The notes below the pieces were generated by a model. That model was not told where the DNA came from. It saw nothing but the letters and a program-made list of their open reading frames with translations, and did no database searches. Below are positions 1-14,024 of a stretch of 64,000 bases of DNA, one piece after another. The DNA lies in contig SJOL01005610.1 of the NCBI GenBank assembly GCA_004794785.1, positions 142,098 through 206,097 of the forward strand, in the 5' to 3' direction. Position numbers and translations under genes: made by a program. The stretch comes from Opisthorchis felineus. Taxonomy: Eukaryota > Platyhelminthes > Trematoda > Opisthorchiida > Opisthorchiidae. Numbering within the stretch: position 1 is the stretch's first letter; every line of letters begins with the position of its first letter.

Positions 1-813
1 GGGCGCAGATATCAGCCCATAGAAGAATGTTATTTACCAAACCGAGAAGTGTCCTTGAATGAGCGCAGAACTCTCTAGTTCGTTGACATTAGGCCACAGA
101 ACTTCTTGTCGGGATGAGTTGGAGTTCCTAAAAGCAGTTTTCTCGGCAAACTCACCAACTCCCAGAAAAATGACCAGAAAAGTGCGTATATAATGTGAGA
201 ATGAGTCTGAAGACCTCTCACACATATTGCCATTGAGGCAGGTCAAAATGATAAAACATGAATGCACCTAAATCGCAAATTAAAACTATCTTTTTCGGTT
301 GCTTTTCGGGGGAAAGCGACTAGGGTAGTTTGAATAATACTGCATATAAAGACGGGCAACTGAATGGTCAAAAAATATTTTTTTATTCAACCCATAATAC
401 GATGTCTGAATCTCAACTGAAAGGAAACCGAAATGCAGCTGATTAAACTCATTAGGTTTGGAAATATATACAGAAATTTTCCTCGAATAAAGGTGCCTGA
501 CAAAGTGCTGGACCAAAATCAGTTCAAGTGGTGCTTACTTTTCGTCTGTTTGTCTGGCTGAAGTTGAAGTGTATTTCACTGTTTATATAAACATATATAT
601 ACTTATGTGTGAAAATACTCAGTCACGTGATGACTGACAGGGTGAATGTATAAATTTCCTGTTTCGAATTAGCAGGTGAAAGTGTCCTTTTTGACGGGAC
701 TCATGCCTTCAATCCTGTTGAGGACTTTCGACTGACTGAAACGGTCTAAGCAAATGACATAACACCTGTCTAGAAAATATGGACAGTTTCCTCAGGCGGC
801 AATGCTTAAACGG

Positions 814-1087
814 ATAGATCGGTGATGTTGCACCTTTGGATAACTTTTATTCACAGATTAGAAATTCACAAGGCTAAATTCCCCCTACCAAATAGGGACA
901 GAAGATAAGCTTCTTCAGATGCCCTACATATGAGCATTGATATTTTATATATTTTATATAGATCGGTGATGTTGCACCTTTGGATAACTTTTATTCACAG
1001 ATTAGAAATTCACAAGGCTAAATTCCCCCTACCAAATAGGGACAGAAGATAAGCTTCTTCAGATGCCCTACATATGAGCATTGATAT
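814..1087. repeat. Tandem duplication, 144-bp period, 1.9 copies
   Basis: Positions 814-943 and 958-1087 are identical over 130 bp as read by eye. They run from ATAGATCGGTGATG through GAGCATTGATAT. The 14 bases between them are AT-only (TTTTATATATTTTA). No coding function is apparent. The lack of any mismatch implies a very recent duplication or an assembly artefact. Confidence 0.9.
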
Positions 1088-3724
1088 ATTTTAAGAAAAG
1101 AGTGCAAATTGCAGCTCAAAACCCGTGTATATACAAGCACCAGAACTGATCTTCCGCCTTTTCTGTAGCACAGACAAAAAAGCAGCGCACGGTTGAATGT
1201 AGTTTTCAAGCATATTCCAACAGGTAGTCAGAGAGGATACTCACCGTTTTGGTCATTTTGTGCGACACAAACGGCTGCACCTCCAGTACCTTTGCAAAAT
1301 CAGAGAATTATGATCAATCGCTACAATACCCGGTGGCAAAACGTACGTAGACAATTCTGGCACGTGAACTCAGCATATGGCTCACCCTGTTAGCACCACT
1401 TGTGACCGATTCTACGTTGTTCATTAACTGTAGTCCGTTGTATGCCTTTTGAGTTGAAAACTTCAATTCCACAGGCCGCCGAGGTCAGCCGTGGTTACAT
1501 AGGTCTGTTCAAGTCTAAATATAATTGAGGAAAATGCCCCAATCTCACTGACCAGCTAACGGAACACAAGATAGACATCGGTACGTCCGAGTGCAAGCCT
1601 GAATCATCTACTGTTTAATATGAGTGGAGCAGGTGACCCCGAGGTGCCTTGTTCGTGCAGGATGGTGCAATCTCAAACGCTTTTCTAACCAAATTATTTG
1701 TAACCTAGGTAAAAATGAGCGAAACTATTATTCGGTATTGAAAACTCAAAGGACGTTAAGAATGGTACTATCTCGCACAAAATTGCTGTTGTTGCTAACG
1801 CATAGGATGCTACGCTTATGCTACTTAAATCTGACACTGGAACCTATTAGATCCAACGATGAGTCCATTGCTTTTTGGTTATAACGGAATTGTGCGACCA
1901 CACACTGTGCTTGTGTTGCTCGCAACCAGAGCATCATCGGTGGAGAGGTCGTGGTGGGTCACAAATGGGGTCAGGGAAACTCCATGAAGTTCCTTCTGTT
2001 GGGTTAGCTGAGAACACTGGATACAGAAAAGGAAAATACAACAACCACATGCCGGCTAATCATGGGGACGTTTTATCTATTTGTTTTGTGATAGCTAATG
2101 TCGTTTGTCGCCATTTTCAAGATCTGCTCCGCTAAACCTGTAGAACTTTACGTTGGTTGGTGTTTTTATCACCAGGCGCAGGGGCTAATAACAACGGGAT
2201 TTCATCGGTGATTTGGACCATAACTACTGCCATGTGGACGATTTCTGCAAAGCCGAAGAGGATTACGGTTTTGGAAAGTTGGTTTAAAGATTAACTGATG
2301 CCCAACGCTTAACAAAGCTCATTTTTGAAAGGAAAGAAAATGACTGGCCGTTCTCTGCCGCTTGCCACATGGCTCCCTGCAGCAGATATTCCATAAAAAG
2401 AATGCTTGGAGTGAACAGTGGGCTGTCTCCGCAAATTTCTTCCCTTCGAAACAGAAAAGCGACTAAACGACGTACCCGCTGTTGACAGCAAGAAAGGCGT
2501 CCCAAAGTGGCAGTTTTTTGAAGGCGGACTGCGCTTTTAGGTAGTGACACAGTGGAGAGATTCGTCGAGTAAAACGAGCGATAACAGTAGAGCTTTTCAA
2601 TAGTAACCATTGAGGAGAAATGGTTCTTCTCCAGTCTACCGTCCAACGGTAGAATTGAACCTGCGGTACTAACATGAAGCCATAGTGATATAACCAGGTC
2701 CGCCTTTCAAGCCACTCTTTTGTAGTATTTTTCCAAAAGTTTCGTGATAATTCCGCTAGATAACATGGACAGGTCACCAGTGTCGACCACACCCATGGTC
2801 TTTCGCTCATTTAGGAGCTTCTGAAGTGCCTCTTGAGATTGTCGCACGATCTATCAGCTTGCCACTCATATCCGAAAGTATATTTGAGTAGTACCAACAC
2901 AGGATAACTAAAATGCTCTATTCCTAGGGAAAAAAATTTAAAATGAATTTTCCAAAATGTTAAATTTATCTTTCTGAACTTAAAACGGATCATTCCGTTT
3001 TAGTTAAACTGTCTTATTACATCAGTTTCAAGGTCTCGGTACATCTCCGCAGGACCAGTAATTCAAAACTGTTACGTTTTTCCCCTGCTGACTGAATGGT
3101 TGTACTTCAGCGCAAAGGGCCAGAAAGAACGCATATCATTGCGGTAAGCTCTATTAATATATGTTAGAAAATATTATAAATTTATTAGAGCTTTGTCCCA
3201 GAAACACCAAAGAAAATGTGGAGTTGTAATGTTCCAAGAAAGCCGGTTACACTTGATTTGGGACGGATATAACATCCAACTAGAGAGCTACATATTGCCT
3301 TGTTTCCACTATCCTGTCAGATTTCGTAACGCGGATAATGGTTTCATGATGTATATCGAAAAACGGCGCCGTTGCACGCATGTCAGATAAAAATATTCCA
3401 CAAATTGTATCGGTTGCTTAGCTCCGGAATGCAAGCCTTCATTTTGGAATAGTTTCCAGTCCACTGTTGTTGGAGGCTTATATTGTACACTTGGCAATTC
3501 GGATTCGCTGGCTTCTTCGCAAACGTCATGACTTAGCTAGATAGGCAATTTTGTATTATTGTCGGTCTGACCGAGTTTTACCTAGCTTCTTTGGGCCTAA
3601 CGATCATCGTAAATTTCCCCCCGTGACTGTAAGCCCCAGTGGAATGAGGTTGTAAACATTACCGATATCTTTACTATTCACAGGCGAGCTGCACCTGCTT
3701 TCTCGGATGACTGTGGAGATTTCT
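1088..3724. other. No recognisable gene
   Basis: Only short open frames with no domain. The longest minus-strand frames (2810-2463 and 2646-2284) overlap each other in different phases and show no known motif. Confidence 0.5.
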
Positions 3725-3930
3725 TCATGTAAGCCTGAAGCCAGTCTATGATGAAAAGCCGAGAAGCACTGTACAGCTGTTTCATCCTTATCGAGCCTCA
3801 ACAGTTCGTATCCCACACAACTCCAAGTGTCTCGAACCCGCCACCCTCAAGCTGGTAGTTTGAAAGTCCAATCTTTCGGCTACAAGTGGCTGATCAGCAG
3901 TGTGATTAGCTCGCACTTAGACAGGACACA
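3725..3930 (-). mobile_element. tRNA-derived SINE-like repeat, copy A
   Basis: Read on the minus strand, the head (3890-3828) resembles a tRNA promoter: an A-box-like TAGCCGAAAGATTGG and a B-box-like GGGTTCGAGAC. The body shares long runs with 63225-63420, for example AAGCACTGTACAGCTG against GAGCACTGTACAGCTG, then TTCATCCTT, plus GATCAGCA and TAGACAGGA motifs on the head side. Known SINEs are short, transcribed by Pol III and mobilised by LINE enzymes. The family assignment is inferred from two divergent copies in this window. Confidence 0.55.
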
Positions 3931-4457
3931 GAGCCACCTATCCTTCGACCAAAATGTCCACATCACATGGTTAAAAGTGTTGACCGGCTCCTTTTGAGTG
4001 GAGACTTCTCGAATGGGAAATACACTCAACGGGTGACTTTTATTCTTCCTCTGAGCTACCTGCAATCTGATAACTGTATTCTGAACAGGTTTTCTAAAGT
4101 ATGCTCTGAGGAGAACCTTTGGGTTAGTGTACGAAAACTTTGCAAATGATTATGTGAGGTTTCTGTTCACTGAGAGACACCTATCTTTCATTTTCACAGT
4201 CCCTGACCCTCAGCATTCTGCAGGCATCTGACTAACTACCTCAACTTTTGCTTCGATCTGTGTGACACTTTTGAGATCATCCACATCAACGTTGACTAGC
4301 TATCTTCTCCAAGCAACCAGGGAGGAAAAAGGAGGAAGCATAAGTAAGAAGAAAAGCTGAAGAGGACAGAGACCTTATGCAAGCAATCGAACTATGGTCC
4401 AGCATTACTAATCCTGGTAATGAACCTGAATCGACGTAACATAAACAAATTTGACAA

Positions 4458-4600
4458 ATACACTCATTTGCAAATCAATTTGGTTTTCACGGGAGACTCA
4501 AATGAATTTCTTGTTTATGATATTCTTCAACTGAATGTGCCGCACAAAGACCGCCTCATGTTTCAATTGGTACGATATTCGATATATCGAGTAGTGTCCT
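4458..4600 (+). repeat. Dispersed repeat R1, copy 1 (ACACTCATTTG terminus)
   Basis: The repeat starts abruptly at ACACTCATTTGC and continues through CAATTTGGTTTT, GAGACTCA, CTTGTTTATGAT and CAACTGAATG. It matches 12080-12165 on the same strand, and the minus-strand reading of 5320-5414 and 17150-16990. All copies share the same left edge and differ in how far they extend, as expected for copies of one mobile unit with a defined end. Confidence 0.65.
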
Positions 4601-5319
4601 TTGTGAAAATAAACAAAGTTGCTTTATTCTATCCGTGACCTCGACATACTCAGCCAGGACTTTGTAAGTCTGTTAAACCTGTCCACCGCATTCCCAGCAG
4701 GTGGGCGCCCTGTAAACATCATTGTACCGAAATGCCAAGCGTTATCTTTTTTTTCATTTCAACTTCCCACTGACCACCTTAATAACCCGTCAATGTTTTC
4801 AGTGTCCAGTTCCGTAGAACTTCTCTGAAGTATCTGGGTTTGAACTTAGTTGGTCCCCCCATATTCAACTATCTACCCGTTTATTCCAAGAAGCTGTGTA
4901 TGCTTTCTGCCCCCGCCCACAATCGCATTCAGTGTTTGTATCCGTCCGCTCTTGTAGTCCTGAGACTCTGTAAAAGTGCTTGTTTCTGTGTCGGCTCGCT
5001 GAATGTGGTGGAATCATACCTAAAGTCTTGATAACATTATGGTGCATGTTCTAACACTACCCAACTGATTCGCTTCGACATTTGTCACCCACATCGCCGA
5101 TCACTCACGTAACTCACATCCAATTTATGCGTTCAGTCTAAGCTTAAAGATGTACACACCGGAAATTTCATTCACCGTAATTTTGTCATCCTCAACTGAA
5201 CCGCCTTCTAGTTGGTCCCATTGCTCTGACTAATAACATCGTGTTTCGCCTACTGGTCATGAGGCGTTCGTCTATAGATATTTCAGACGAACTTCAAATT
5301 ACTTCGAAGTATACGTAAT

Positions 5320-5414
5320 GCACTACTAATGGAAACATCACAAACGAGAGGTTTAGCTGGGTTCCAGGGGAATCTCTCGCAAAAAAAAACCAAATTTGTT
5401 TGCAAATGAGTGTA
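5320..5414 (-). repeat. Dispersed repeat R1, copy 2
   Basis: The minus strand from 5414 begins ACACTCATTTGCAAAC. It then reads AATTTGGTTTT, GAGATTCCCCTGGAACC, AGCTAAACCTCTCG and TTTGTGATG, in the same order as copies 1, 3 and 4. A run of nine A/T bases replaces the GACGTGAG seen in copy 3. No coding potential is seen. Confidence 0.65.
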
Positions 5415-8400
5415 CTTCGCTTATATCGAAATAATTTATCATCAGCACGTGACACAGCTGTGAATCTGCACACCAAAATTTCATTTTAGAGTGTAAGGTG
5501 CTTTACTCGATTTAATTTGGCTTGTCTTGACTTGTGTGACCAGACTGCTTGACCGATCGACACGTATATGAACACAAGTTTTGAAGTGACTTACAGAGCA
5601 CCTCACCAACCATCTAAAAACGTGCGCACACGTACCTCGGACAGGGCTGTATCGGTACGTAGTTGGCTGTTTAGGTAAACAGACTAGGCTAACTGTCTTG
5701 CTAAACTGACCATATGTTCAGAACATGGTCAGTGGCCAAACGTCACAAGGAACACGACAAGATTTTGTAAGCATCCATTGGCAGCTACCTGAATGAAACC
5801 AAGTGACAGTTGATGACAAGCTGTACACTAGCGTTAGCCTATTGTAAGTGGTTCCTACGAAATGCATGGCTGCATTCAGTGCATTAAAAAAAAACCCTCC
5901 GGTTCTATTGCCTGGTATACTGTCAGTTTGAAAATGTTTCACGCTCTCTCGAAAAGTTTCTGTGGGTCCAAACACTCACTATGCCTGTTAGAATATTGCA
6001 TACTGTTAGACAGAGTTTATGAGATGTAACCTAAACAATTTGGCTACATTATCCTTGACTGCATGTTGTCGGAGTGATTGCCGTTGGACCACCGATTCTA
6101 AAATACGAGGCAACTTCTTCCAGATATTAAAAGTTTGCGATTGTGGCTGCAGTAACTTCACATGTAGACACATCTATCGTTTTTCATGTGTCATATTGGC
6201 TGGCTAGGTCGATCAGACCGAGAAAATCGACTTAAACATTCCACTCCTGTCTGTTCACATCGCAAGGCAAAGCGCTTTTACTATGTACATTGCACGCTGT
6301 TACGTTAGCAAAGCACACGAGATGGGGCTGCTGCCAACTTATGTCGAGTGCAACAAGAACAACCCACTCACCTCACTCAGCTGACTTCGTTGTTCTAAGT
6401 GCTCGAATTTTCCTCAATGTGACACAAGGAGCATAAGAGTATGGGCACTCCAGCGAATAGAGGAGACACAGTCTTATGAACAACCAATAAACCATCTCAT
6501 GTCCACATCACGTTATGAAAACGGAGCGTTGGCAAAGATAATCTAACCCCCATAGAGCTGAGAGGTTCGAGCTGTCCTAGAGTCATATAATTTGCACGAA
6601 ATTTTCGAAAAATCTACTGCTAACTACCCAAGTGAGCGGAACAAAGTCTGAAGTGGATCATCTGGCCTATTTCCTCAGGCAGCTTCACTTTGGTAGTGGT
6701 TTACAGCATGAATAACACGGAAACTCCAAATACAATTCAACTTAAACTCCTGAACCCGCTGATGTTGCGGAACTAGGAGTGGATTAACGTTGAAGTTATT
6801 AGCATTCATCAGAATGGTAGGAATACCACCGTCTGCCTGTTGTGACTACATCACGAACCCTCGATTCTTTGTGCAGGCTCCAGCTGATGAACCATCTCTT
6901 TCAAACTAGATCTTTGATAGTTTGTTGGGTTGTCCGTAAATTCCAGATATGTGAATGAGCATACGTGAAACACATCCGACCAGGAAATACTTGTCAAACC
7001 CAATGGAAAAAAGCACGTCATTTTCTGTGCAAAAATGACTATTTCGACTTATATTCATGCACACGCGCATGAGCACGTATAAAAGTAATGCATCACTTCT
7101 GTTTTATTTCTGTATGAAATACAATGCATTAGCCAAACACATGCATCTATGATGAGTTCAATGCTCACAAGAGAATGCACTAGAAATATGCGAATACCAA
7201 AGCGAACGTTCAGTTCATACGATTACATTTGTGTGCAGATACTGCGCGAGCATCTCTTGCGATCCACACCTACTCTCTTCAGGCACGTATAACTCTCACC
7301 ATTCGTCTATTACAAAAAGTTTTGAGGATCCGTACTGCATGTCAATCAATGATCCCGATTAGCCAGTGTGTTGGATGGCACTTTTGGCCGACTAGTTTAC
7401 TTATCCTTCCTACAGTCGGTCTTCTGAAATGTACCTGTGAAATAATCTCCATAAAGTCGAAAGTATTCTTATACAGGTTCTTCAAGCTTCCAGTCATCCG
7501 GGCTTAGTTTCGTACACGTTTGAACAGTTGTTGCCATAGGCCAAGAACGAGTTCAAATAAATGTTCCTTTTGTAAATACTCAGCGACCCAAGTTTAACAC
7601 TGAAAGCTTTTTTTCGAGCTACTCAGCCTCAGACACTACATAAGAATTCACCCCATTTTAGCCATCCGCTTACTTTGGGCTCTTGTATTCATACGCCATG
7701 TGATGGAAGTATGTTAAAGTCTACTTTTCAAACATACGGACTCTTCGCAATTTTAGGCACATTCGATCACTTTCTACAACCGTTCATTCCGACATGACTC
7801 TGACGTTCAACGAGCGTCAAGGTCTTGGAGATTAGTTTCAGTTTTGTGTGCTGATCTTACCTGATGTTGCCTTACAAGGTATAAAAGATGAACAGTAAAT
7901 TGGTGCTGATATGTGGGGCATTCTATTAGCCTGTCCTATTCTTTTGTGGAAGGACTTCAAATCTGTTGTCGCCTAACTTATCAATGGGCATCACATTCTC
8001 AAGCACACGATCGATTTACCAAGCGCAGTATTACTGAGTGGAGAAATTGCCACTCTGTACTAGACAGATCCTACGATGGACGTTTCGGTCAGTCGAAAAT
8101 TCCCAGTAGAATTAAAGGTATGGTTCTCATACACACAGTCACTCACAACTATTAATTCGAAGTGGGAAGCATATATCTACAAGCTGTCAGACATCACGTA
8201 CTTAAGCATTTCCACGTACGCGCATATATACATATAAGCTGTAAAGAGTTCAATTCTATCAGACAGCTGTATAAACGAAGGAGAGGTGACCACAATATGA
8301 GTCGATTTTTGCAAGCACTTCTCAGCACACTTTTCCGTCTGAAGAAAATCCCACTGTATATTTATTTCTGTAGTGATTTTGGCCATGTGAATTTTGGTTC

Positions 8401-11400
8401 ACATTCAGTCGAGGATCAGGCAGCATATCGTAGGTATAATAAAACGCGGCCATCCAGTTATCGAGTGTTTGATGCAGCGTTTCATAATGCGTATACAGTT
8501 CATATTGTTACTATTAGGAATAGAATAAATATGATCACTCAAATGCATGCGAAGCAAATACACTCACAGTTTATCCGTTTAACTCACATCTGTAGCAATA
8601 AATGCATGCACAGACTCCAGATTCATTTACATATTACTGACGTCCTTTATTAGGGCCATTTTGTGAGCTCATCAGAGTAGCCTTTGGCGCCAATTTGGCC
8701 CCCGAGGGAATAAGATCGGCGGGTGAACGTGTGGAGGCCTGATACAAGTCACCAGACGGCCTAAACATCATAGCATAACAATGGGCAACAGTACCAGTGA
8801 ATTGTACGCGTCAACCGTGAATTCCTTTAAATCTTAGCGAAATACCGCATCTTCTTCAGTACAGAACCGTGCAAATTTACCAAAAGCCATTCATCAAAGT
8901 ACTCTGAATGTAGCAGCATAAACCAAAAGATAAATGATGTTATCACCTATACGATTAAAAATCGGACAACCTTACCGTGGTTCCGGGTGGTTAAATTTAG
9001 CTAGTGGATAGGTGAGCACGCCGGCGACCATAGAGCTCAGTATTTCTAAGAAGTTTGAATGTTTGCAATTCCACATGGCCGAGGCTGCACCATAGAGAAT
9101 GCGTCCCTTCCGAGTCAATCGCTCGTCTTATGCCACGTGTCAACAATTCTCACTTATGTAAGAACACCAAACAACCCCTTAAAAAGCACTGTTTTGTGGG
9201 CGGATATTTGCCTTCGATGATGTCTGAGTGGGATAACTTCCTATATTCTGCTGTTATTCATGGCAATCCTCACGTGGTAATGTGCACAATAGTCAGTAAA
9301 ATAGCGCTTGTGTGTCGACGAAAGTAAGGTCAGATTGGCTCAGCAGGAGATAGATAGTCCAACCATAGGCGCATTCTTCTTATCCATGCTACGTATGCTC
9401 AGACATCAGATTTTAAGATTTATCAAATCTTTTTTATTTCAAGCATGCAGGAACAAACTTCCATAACTGGACAAACCACTTCCTAGTTGTTAGTTAGGTA
9501 GAACAACCACTGCTCCAGCATTTGGATTCGGTCACAACTATTCAACATGTCGGTGCATTCATGGACGTCTCAGCTAAGTTAGCGTTGAATACAACATATC
9601 CCACAAGAGACGATCTTCCCGGAATTAATCCGTCAACCAGGACCAATGTTCGATTGTTACATGCGTGGCCACTTAGAACAGAGATCAACTACCTGGATTT
9701 CTATTGCAGTAATCCCTTTTGTGGTACTTAGTTGGTTCTAAGAGTTGCCTCTACAGGGAAGTAGAATCTTGCATTAGAGTTTTACAAGAACTGCAGAATG
9801 CGTATAAAGGTAAAAATTGAGGAATATCACTCACGTTATTTGTTCTTTCTCAAAATAGCATTCTATCGGACAGACGTTTCTTTGTGAGTGAGATTCGCAA
9901 CCCAATGTGATATGTCGTTTTGGTGATAATCGGTGGTCGTAATTTTGGTTTTTGATGCGAATCCACAGTCAACACAAAACTGTCGTCATAATACAGTTTT
10001 GGAGAAGAATAAAACATTCAAGCGTTTTCAGTCGTGTACTTGTACGTCACATGTCAAAGGACAAGATGACGTCAGTCAGCTACTAGAAATGCCTTTTCTC
10101 CTTGAATGATATTTTCTAGGTGGATATGGTCCTTGGATAGGTCTAGGTTGTGTGAAGCCTCCCTTCTGTCACATGTTAGGGACAGCATCTGTATCAAACA
10201 TGCCTTTTTGTGAAGCTTCTGAATAGTTTGGAATAAAAAAGTTTAGAAGTGTGAAAGTGACAACAACCAGTGAGTTCGCAAGACCACAATCAACTCACAC
10301 CCCTAACACAAGATACATCGTGAACTATACATCCAACCTCCAACCTATTAACTATTGGCTTGCATTCTCATCAGCCGGAACATCAAAAATGGTGACCAGA
10401 CAAACCTTAGGAAGATCAAAAACAGTCATTCCGACAGGAAATGTTCTTCTGAGAAGGCTTATTTGCCGACATATTGAACCTCAGGCTAATGTTTGGGATG
10501 ACCTGAAATGCAAGCGGTCCATGCCTACGACCTTGTTTCAATACCCAATGCATTATAGAGATGCATTTCGGTTACCACTTGTATGCCGGACTCCCACTTC
10601 AGAGTTTTACATCAATCCTCAAGTAAGCATGCGTGAATTATGGGTACTTTTTTACGACAGAAGCCCAAAACCATATCCATTTGGTGAAATGCTCACAAAC
10701 ATGCTTCTATAAGATGCAATAGTTAAAACTGCTCACGATCCATGTAACAGCTTTCTTGGAAAACCAAGAGTTGCAATGTTGTTAGGAGCTACTGAGGCTT
10801 GACAACCAAGGATTGGAAAGTTGACTCCAAGTGCATATCATCAATTGATTGAGGTTACTGTCTACGAAGAACTACCCTTAACAGAAATAAAACCGCACTG
10901 CAACACTTTCATCAAAAAAGAATCTCTCTGTTGAGGAAAAACCAGTGGGCAATTAGTGTCAAGAAATCTGAACTACTATAAGAAAAAAGGAATCTAAATG
11001 TTTTGGAGAACATGACAGTAGTGCATCAGAGCACAACGGCATCAGTGAAGTGGTCCTCCTTGAAGTTTCAATCATCCTCACGTCATTCTAACACCCGCTG
11101 AGTACAAAATTGAGCATAAAACAACGGACTGTCATTAACTGAACAGAATGTGAATAGACAGAAGACCAGATACAGGGGATGATTACGTTGCATGTACTGT
11201 GAGGCCTTCAGCTACACACGAGAAGAGGCCTGCTGACCAGAGCAGGAAGAATACGAGGATTGTTCAGTTTGAAAGCAATTGTTTTCAGCCCTCATTGCCA
11301 CGCTATGACCCAGTCACAACGAAATATTCTTGGACAAGAAGCAGGCCCATACAATGCACACAGACAATGGTTAAACCGAATAAATTCCGTGCCCCACTCT

Positions 11401-12079
11401 AATCATAGACTCAATGCACTGTACTCAGATATGCACCATTCCATTCAGGGAACTTTTCTATCAGCTTACTTCTCCAATTAATCCCTGTTCGATGGACTTG
11501 CATATGCGATACTTAGGGGTGCGTACATCTCTCAGCCACAAAATGAGTCTACTATTGCAGGTCATCTACAAACATGTACAAGCTGGCGCTGAGGCTGGAG
11601 TTTTGAAGCTTTATGATGGTGTAAAAAAGGCCAAAACAAATGTATTTCATATAAAACCCACATAAAAATAGCAAAAACCATTTTCCTCGGATCAGGATAT
11701 GTGGACTGATGGAAAGTGATGTGAACAGGGTGATATCATCCACATGGCCTGGATTTGCTGGTTCTTCTAGTTTTCCTGAATAGTGCTTACTTTGATGGCG
11801 GGTTTCCTTAAAGTAAAAAACAAAAGTTGGACAATAAGATAAGAGGTGTTCCTGATTAATTCTGCAGGTTGCGGTGAGTAGCCCTTCGAGGCAGCCACCG
11901 ACCGTAGAATCCTCCAATCAGAGCATCAGGTTTTCCAGCACATTCAGAGTGAGACCAATATGTTTTTCAGAAGCGGCCGAATTCCGTCTATAAGATTTTC
12001 GATTGTTTGTCACAAAATTGGTTGAAAATATGTAAACAGATGGTATGGATCAAATGAACGTATTTTCTAGTTAGTGAAA
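5415..12079. other. No recognisable gene
   Basis: Two longer plus-strand frames, 8162-8653 and 10251-10712, begin at GTG rather than ATG and show no domain, signal peptide or repeat. I see nothing else beyond AT-leaning non-coding DNA. Confidence 0.5.
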
Positions 12080-12165
12080 TACACTCATTTGCATGCCAAT
12101 TTGGTTTTGACGTGAGACTCACCTGGAACCCAGCTGAATCTCTCGTTTATGGTGTTTTCTGTTTG
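12080..12165 (+). repeat. Dispersed repeat R1, copy 3
   Basis: It begins ACACTCATTTGCATGCC and continues with AATTTGGTTTTGACGTGAG, CTGGAACCCAGCTGAATC and TCTCGTTTATGG. Similarity to copies 1, 2 and 4 stops soon after, near 12165. The flanks are unrelated to those of the other copies. Confidence 0.65.
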
Positions 12166-14024
12166 TTTAACAGCAGTCATTTAGGTCATTCATCCAACGA
12201 AGGAAATCAAAAATTTTTTTCTTTCCCAAGGGAGGACAAACAAGAATCCTCGTTAACACTTACGGTTCCTGTTTAATAGCACTTCAGTTGTCTATTTGTG
12301 TCTTCCGAAGCCTTCTCAGAGTAGCACGGCGCGATACATGTTGAGAAAATGAATTTTATTCGAATAAATGTTATGTTGTGAATATTATGAAAGTTATATG
12401 AATATTATAAAATGTATAATATGCACGCACAAATGTAAACAGAAGATAACCGGGGACTCGACATCATGAACCTGCATAATGAGCCTCAACATATATTTGT
12501 CCATTTTGCTGTGACCGAGGTATGTTTGTTCTATCTAGAACGACTCGCATAAGAAAAGTGGAAGTGATTGTTTGAGTAAAACACATTCCAACAAAACAAA
12601 AATTGCGGTTGTCAGTAACGAGAATCCCACGGAGATCGGACTATCAAGGGCTGCCCTATCCAATTCTACAATTTCATTATATATGGTCACTATTGCCAGG
12701 ATATCCGGACTCTTAGGGACTGACTATTTTCCGTCCTTAAACGATGCGTTCTGTACAAAAAACTTAGCCGCAAGGACGTGTTGGTCGAATAGGTCCATAA
12801 GAGCATTTTAAAATCAAATCAATACACTCACCATGCCTCAAAAGTGGTGAATCAGTAAACTGCACGAAAATCCCGTGCAATAAACAATGTAGCAGGAGAT
12901 CTTTGTGAATTCTATGTAAGCACGTGCCAAAGAACTCATTCGACTCAAGCTCAATCAACCGGTCAACAGTCACGTTTTGGTCTCTTCACCGTAAACCCAA
13001 ATACACACTTCTCGAGTAAGTGTACTCACGCGGGAACAATTTTGCCACAGCGCTTCAGAAGCGAAATAGCTCGGTGCAAAAATTTGAATTTTTACCGATG
13101 GTGAGACGAATAAGTTCCAACCCGCCATTTCACTCCGATGACCAGTTAAAATAAGCAGCTTGATCATGCATGTTAAGTGCAAATTTGGGATGATGGAACA
13201 AGGTACTTTCGGTTTTGAGCACATCAGTTGATTCACCGTTCAATCTAAAACACCTCCGCACGTGCAAAATCACTGGGGGAGCAGATAGGACACCACCATT
13301 TACTGCGTTCTGTGCAGTTCTGTACATCATTTAGAAGCGAAGTTGTGGGTTTACGTACGTCGTTTATCGATCGTACCGTAAGTATTGTAATTGTGTACTT
13401 GGGCAATTGTGATCTGCAGTAAGCTATACCGTTGAAGAAGCGATTGCCAACTGGATATTTTGGTGATCACATAGCGTTCTGTTACCAAACAGTGTGGCTC
13501 ATAAAAATGGAAACCGTTTCGTTTACTTTGGATGCGGTCGCTTTAGTTGTTACCGGTCAAACCGATTTCCACTGAAATAGTGAGACAAGAAGTTCAATAT
13601 TTGCGTTTTTCTAACAGTTCTGGCCACACGGTGCTCTAACTATATATGTTCACTTATAGAGAGTAGAGGTTAAAAGTTAAAAAGTGATCAAAGGTTACGA
13701 TAAGCTGCTCATTCATTTCTGTTTGGTCCTTAAGCCTTTATATATGTGTCAAACAGGATGGAGGATCAGTACCTTACCGGACTGAATCTGTCTAATCACT
13801 AACACTTAGAAGTTAGCTTGAGCAAGTCACATTTCATAAGACTCTTTGATTCCGCTCTTTTCAGCACTCTTGGGCGTGTCTATCATCATCAGTGACAGGA
13901 AAACCGGGTAGAACAGCGGTGGTTCACTGCCGTACAAACATATCAGTTTATTTGAACAGTCTTACAAGTGAAGGAGAAAATGGAACGGGGAGTGGGACCT
14001 GGGACTGGCCTACCACAAACAACC

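Noticed and set aside
8162..8653. 163-codon open frame on the plus strand
   Set aside because: Starts at GTG, has no domain, and is rich in His, Arg and Ile as expected from AT-rich non-coding DNA. No acceptor or donor context supports an exon.
10251..10712. 153-codon open frame on the plus strand
   Set aside because: Starts at GTG; first ATG is about 45 codons in. No recognisable motif or neighbouring exon.
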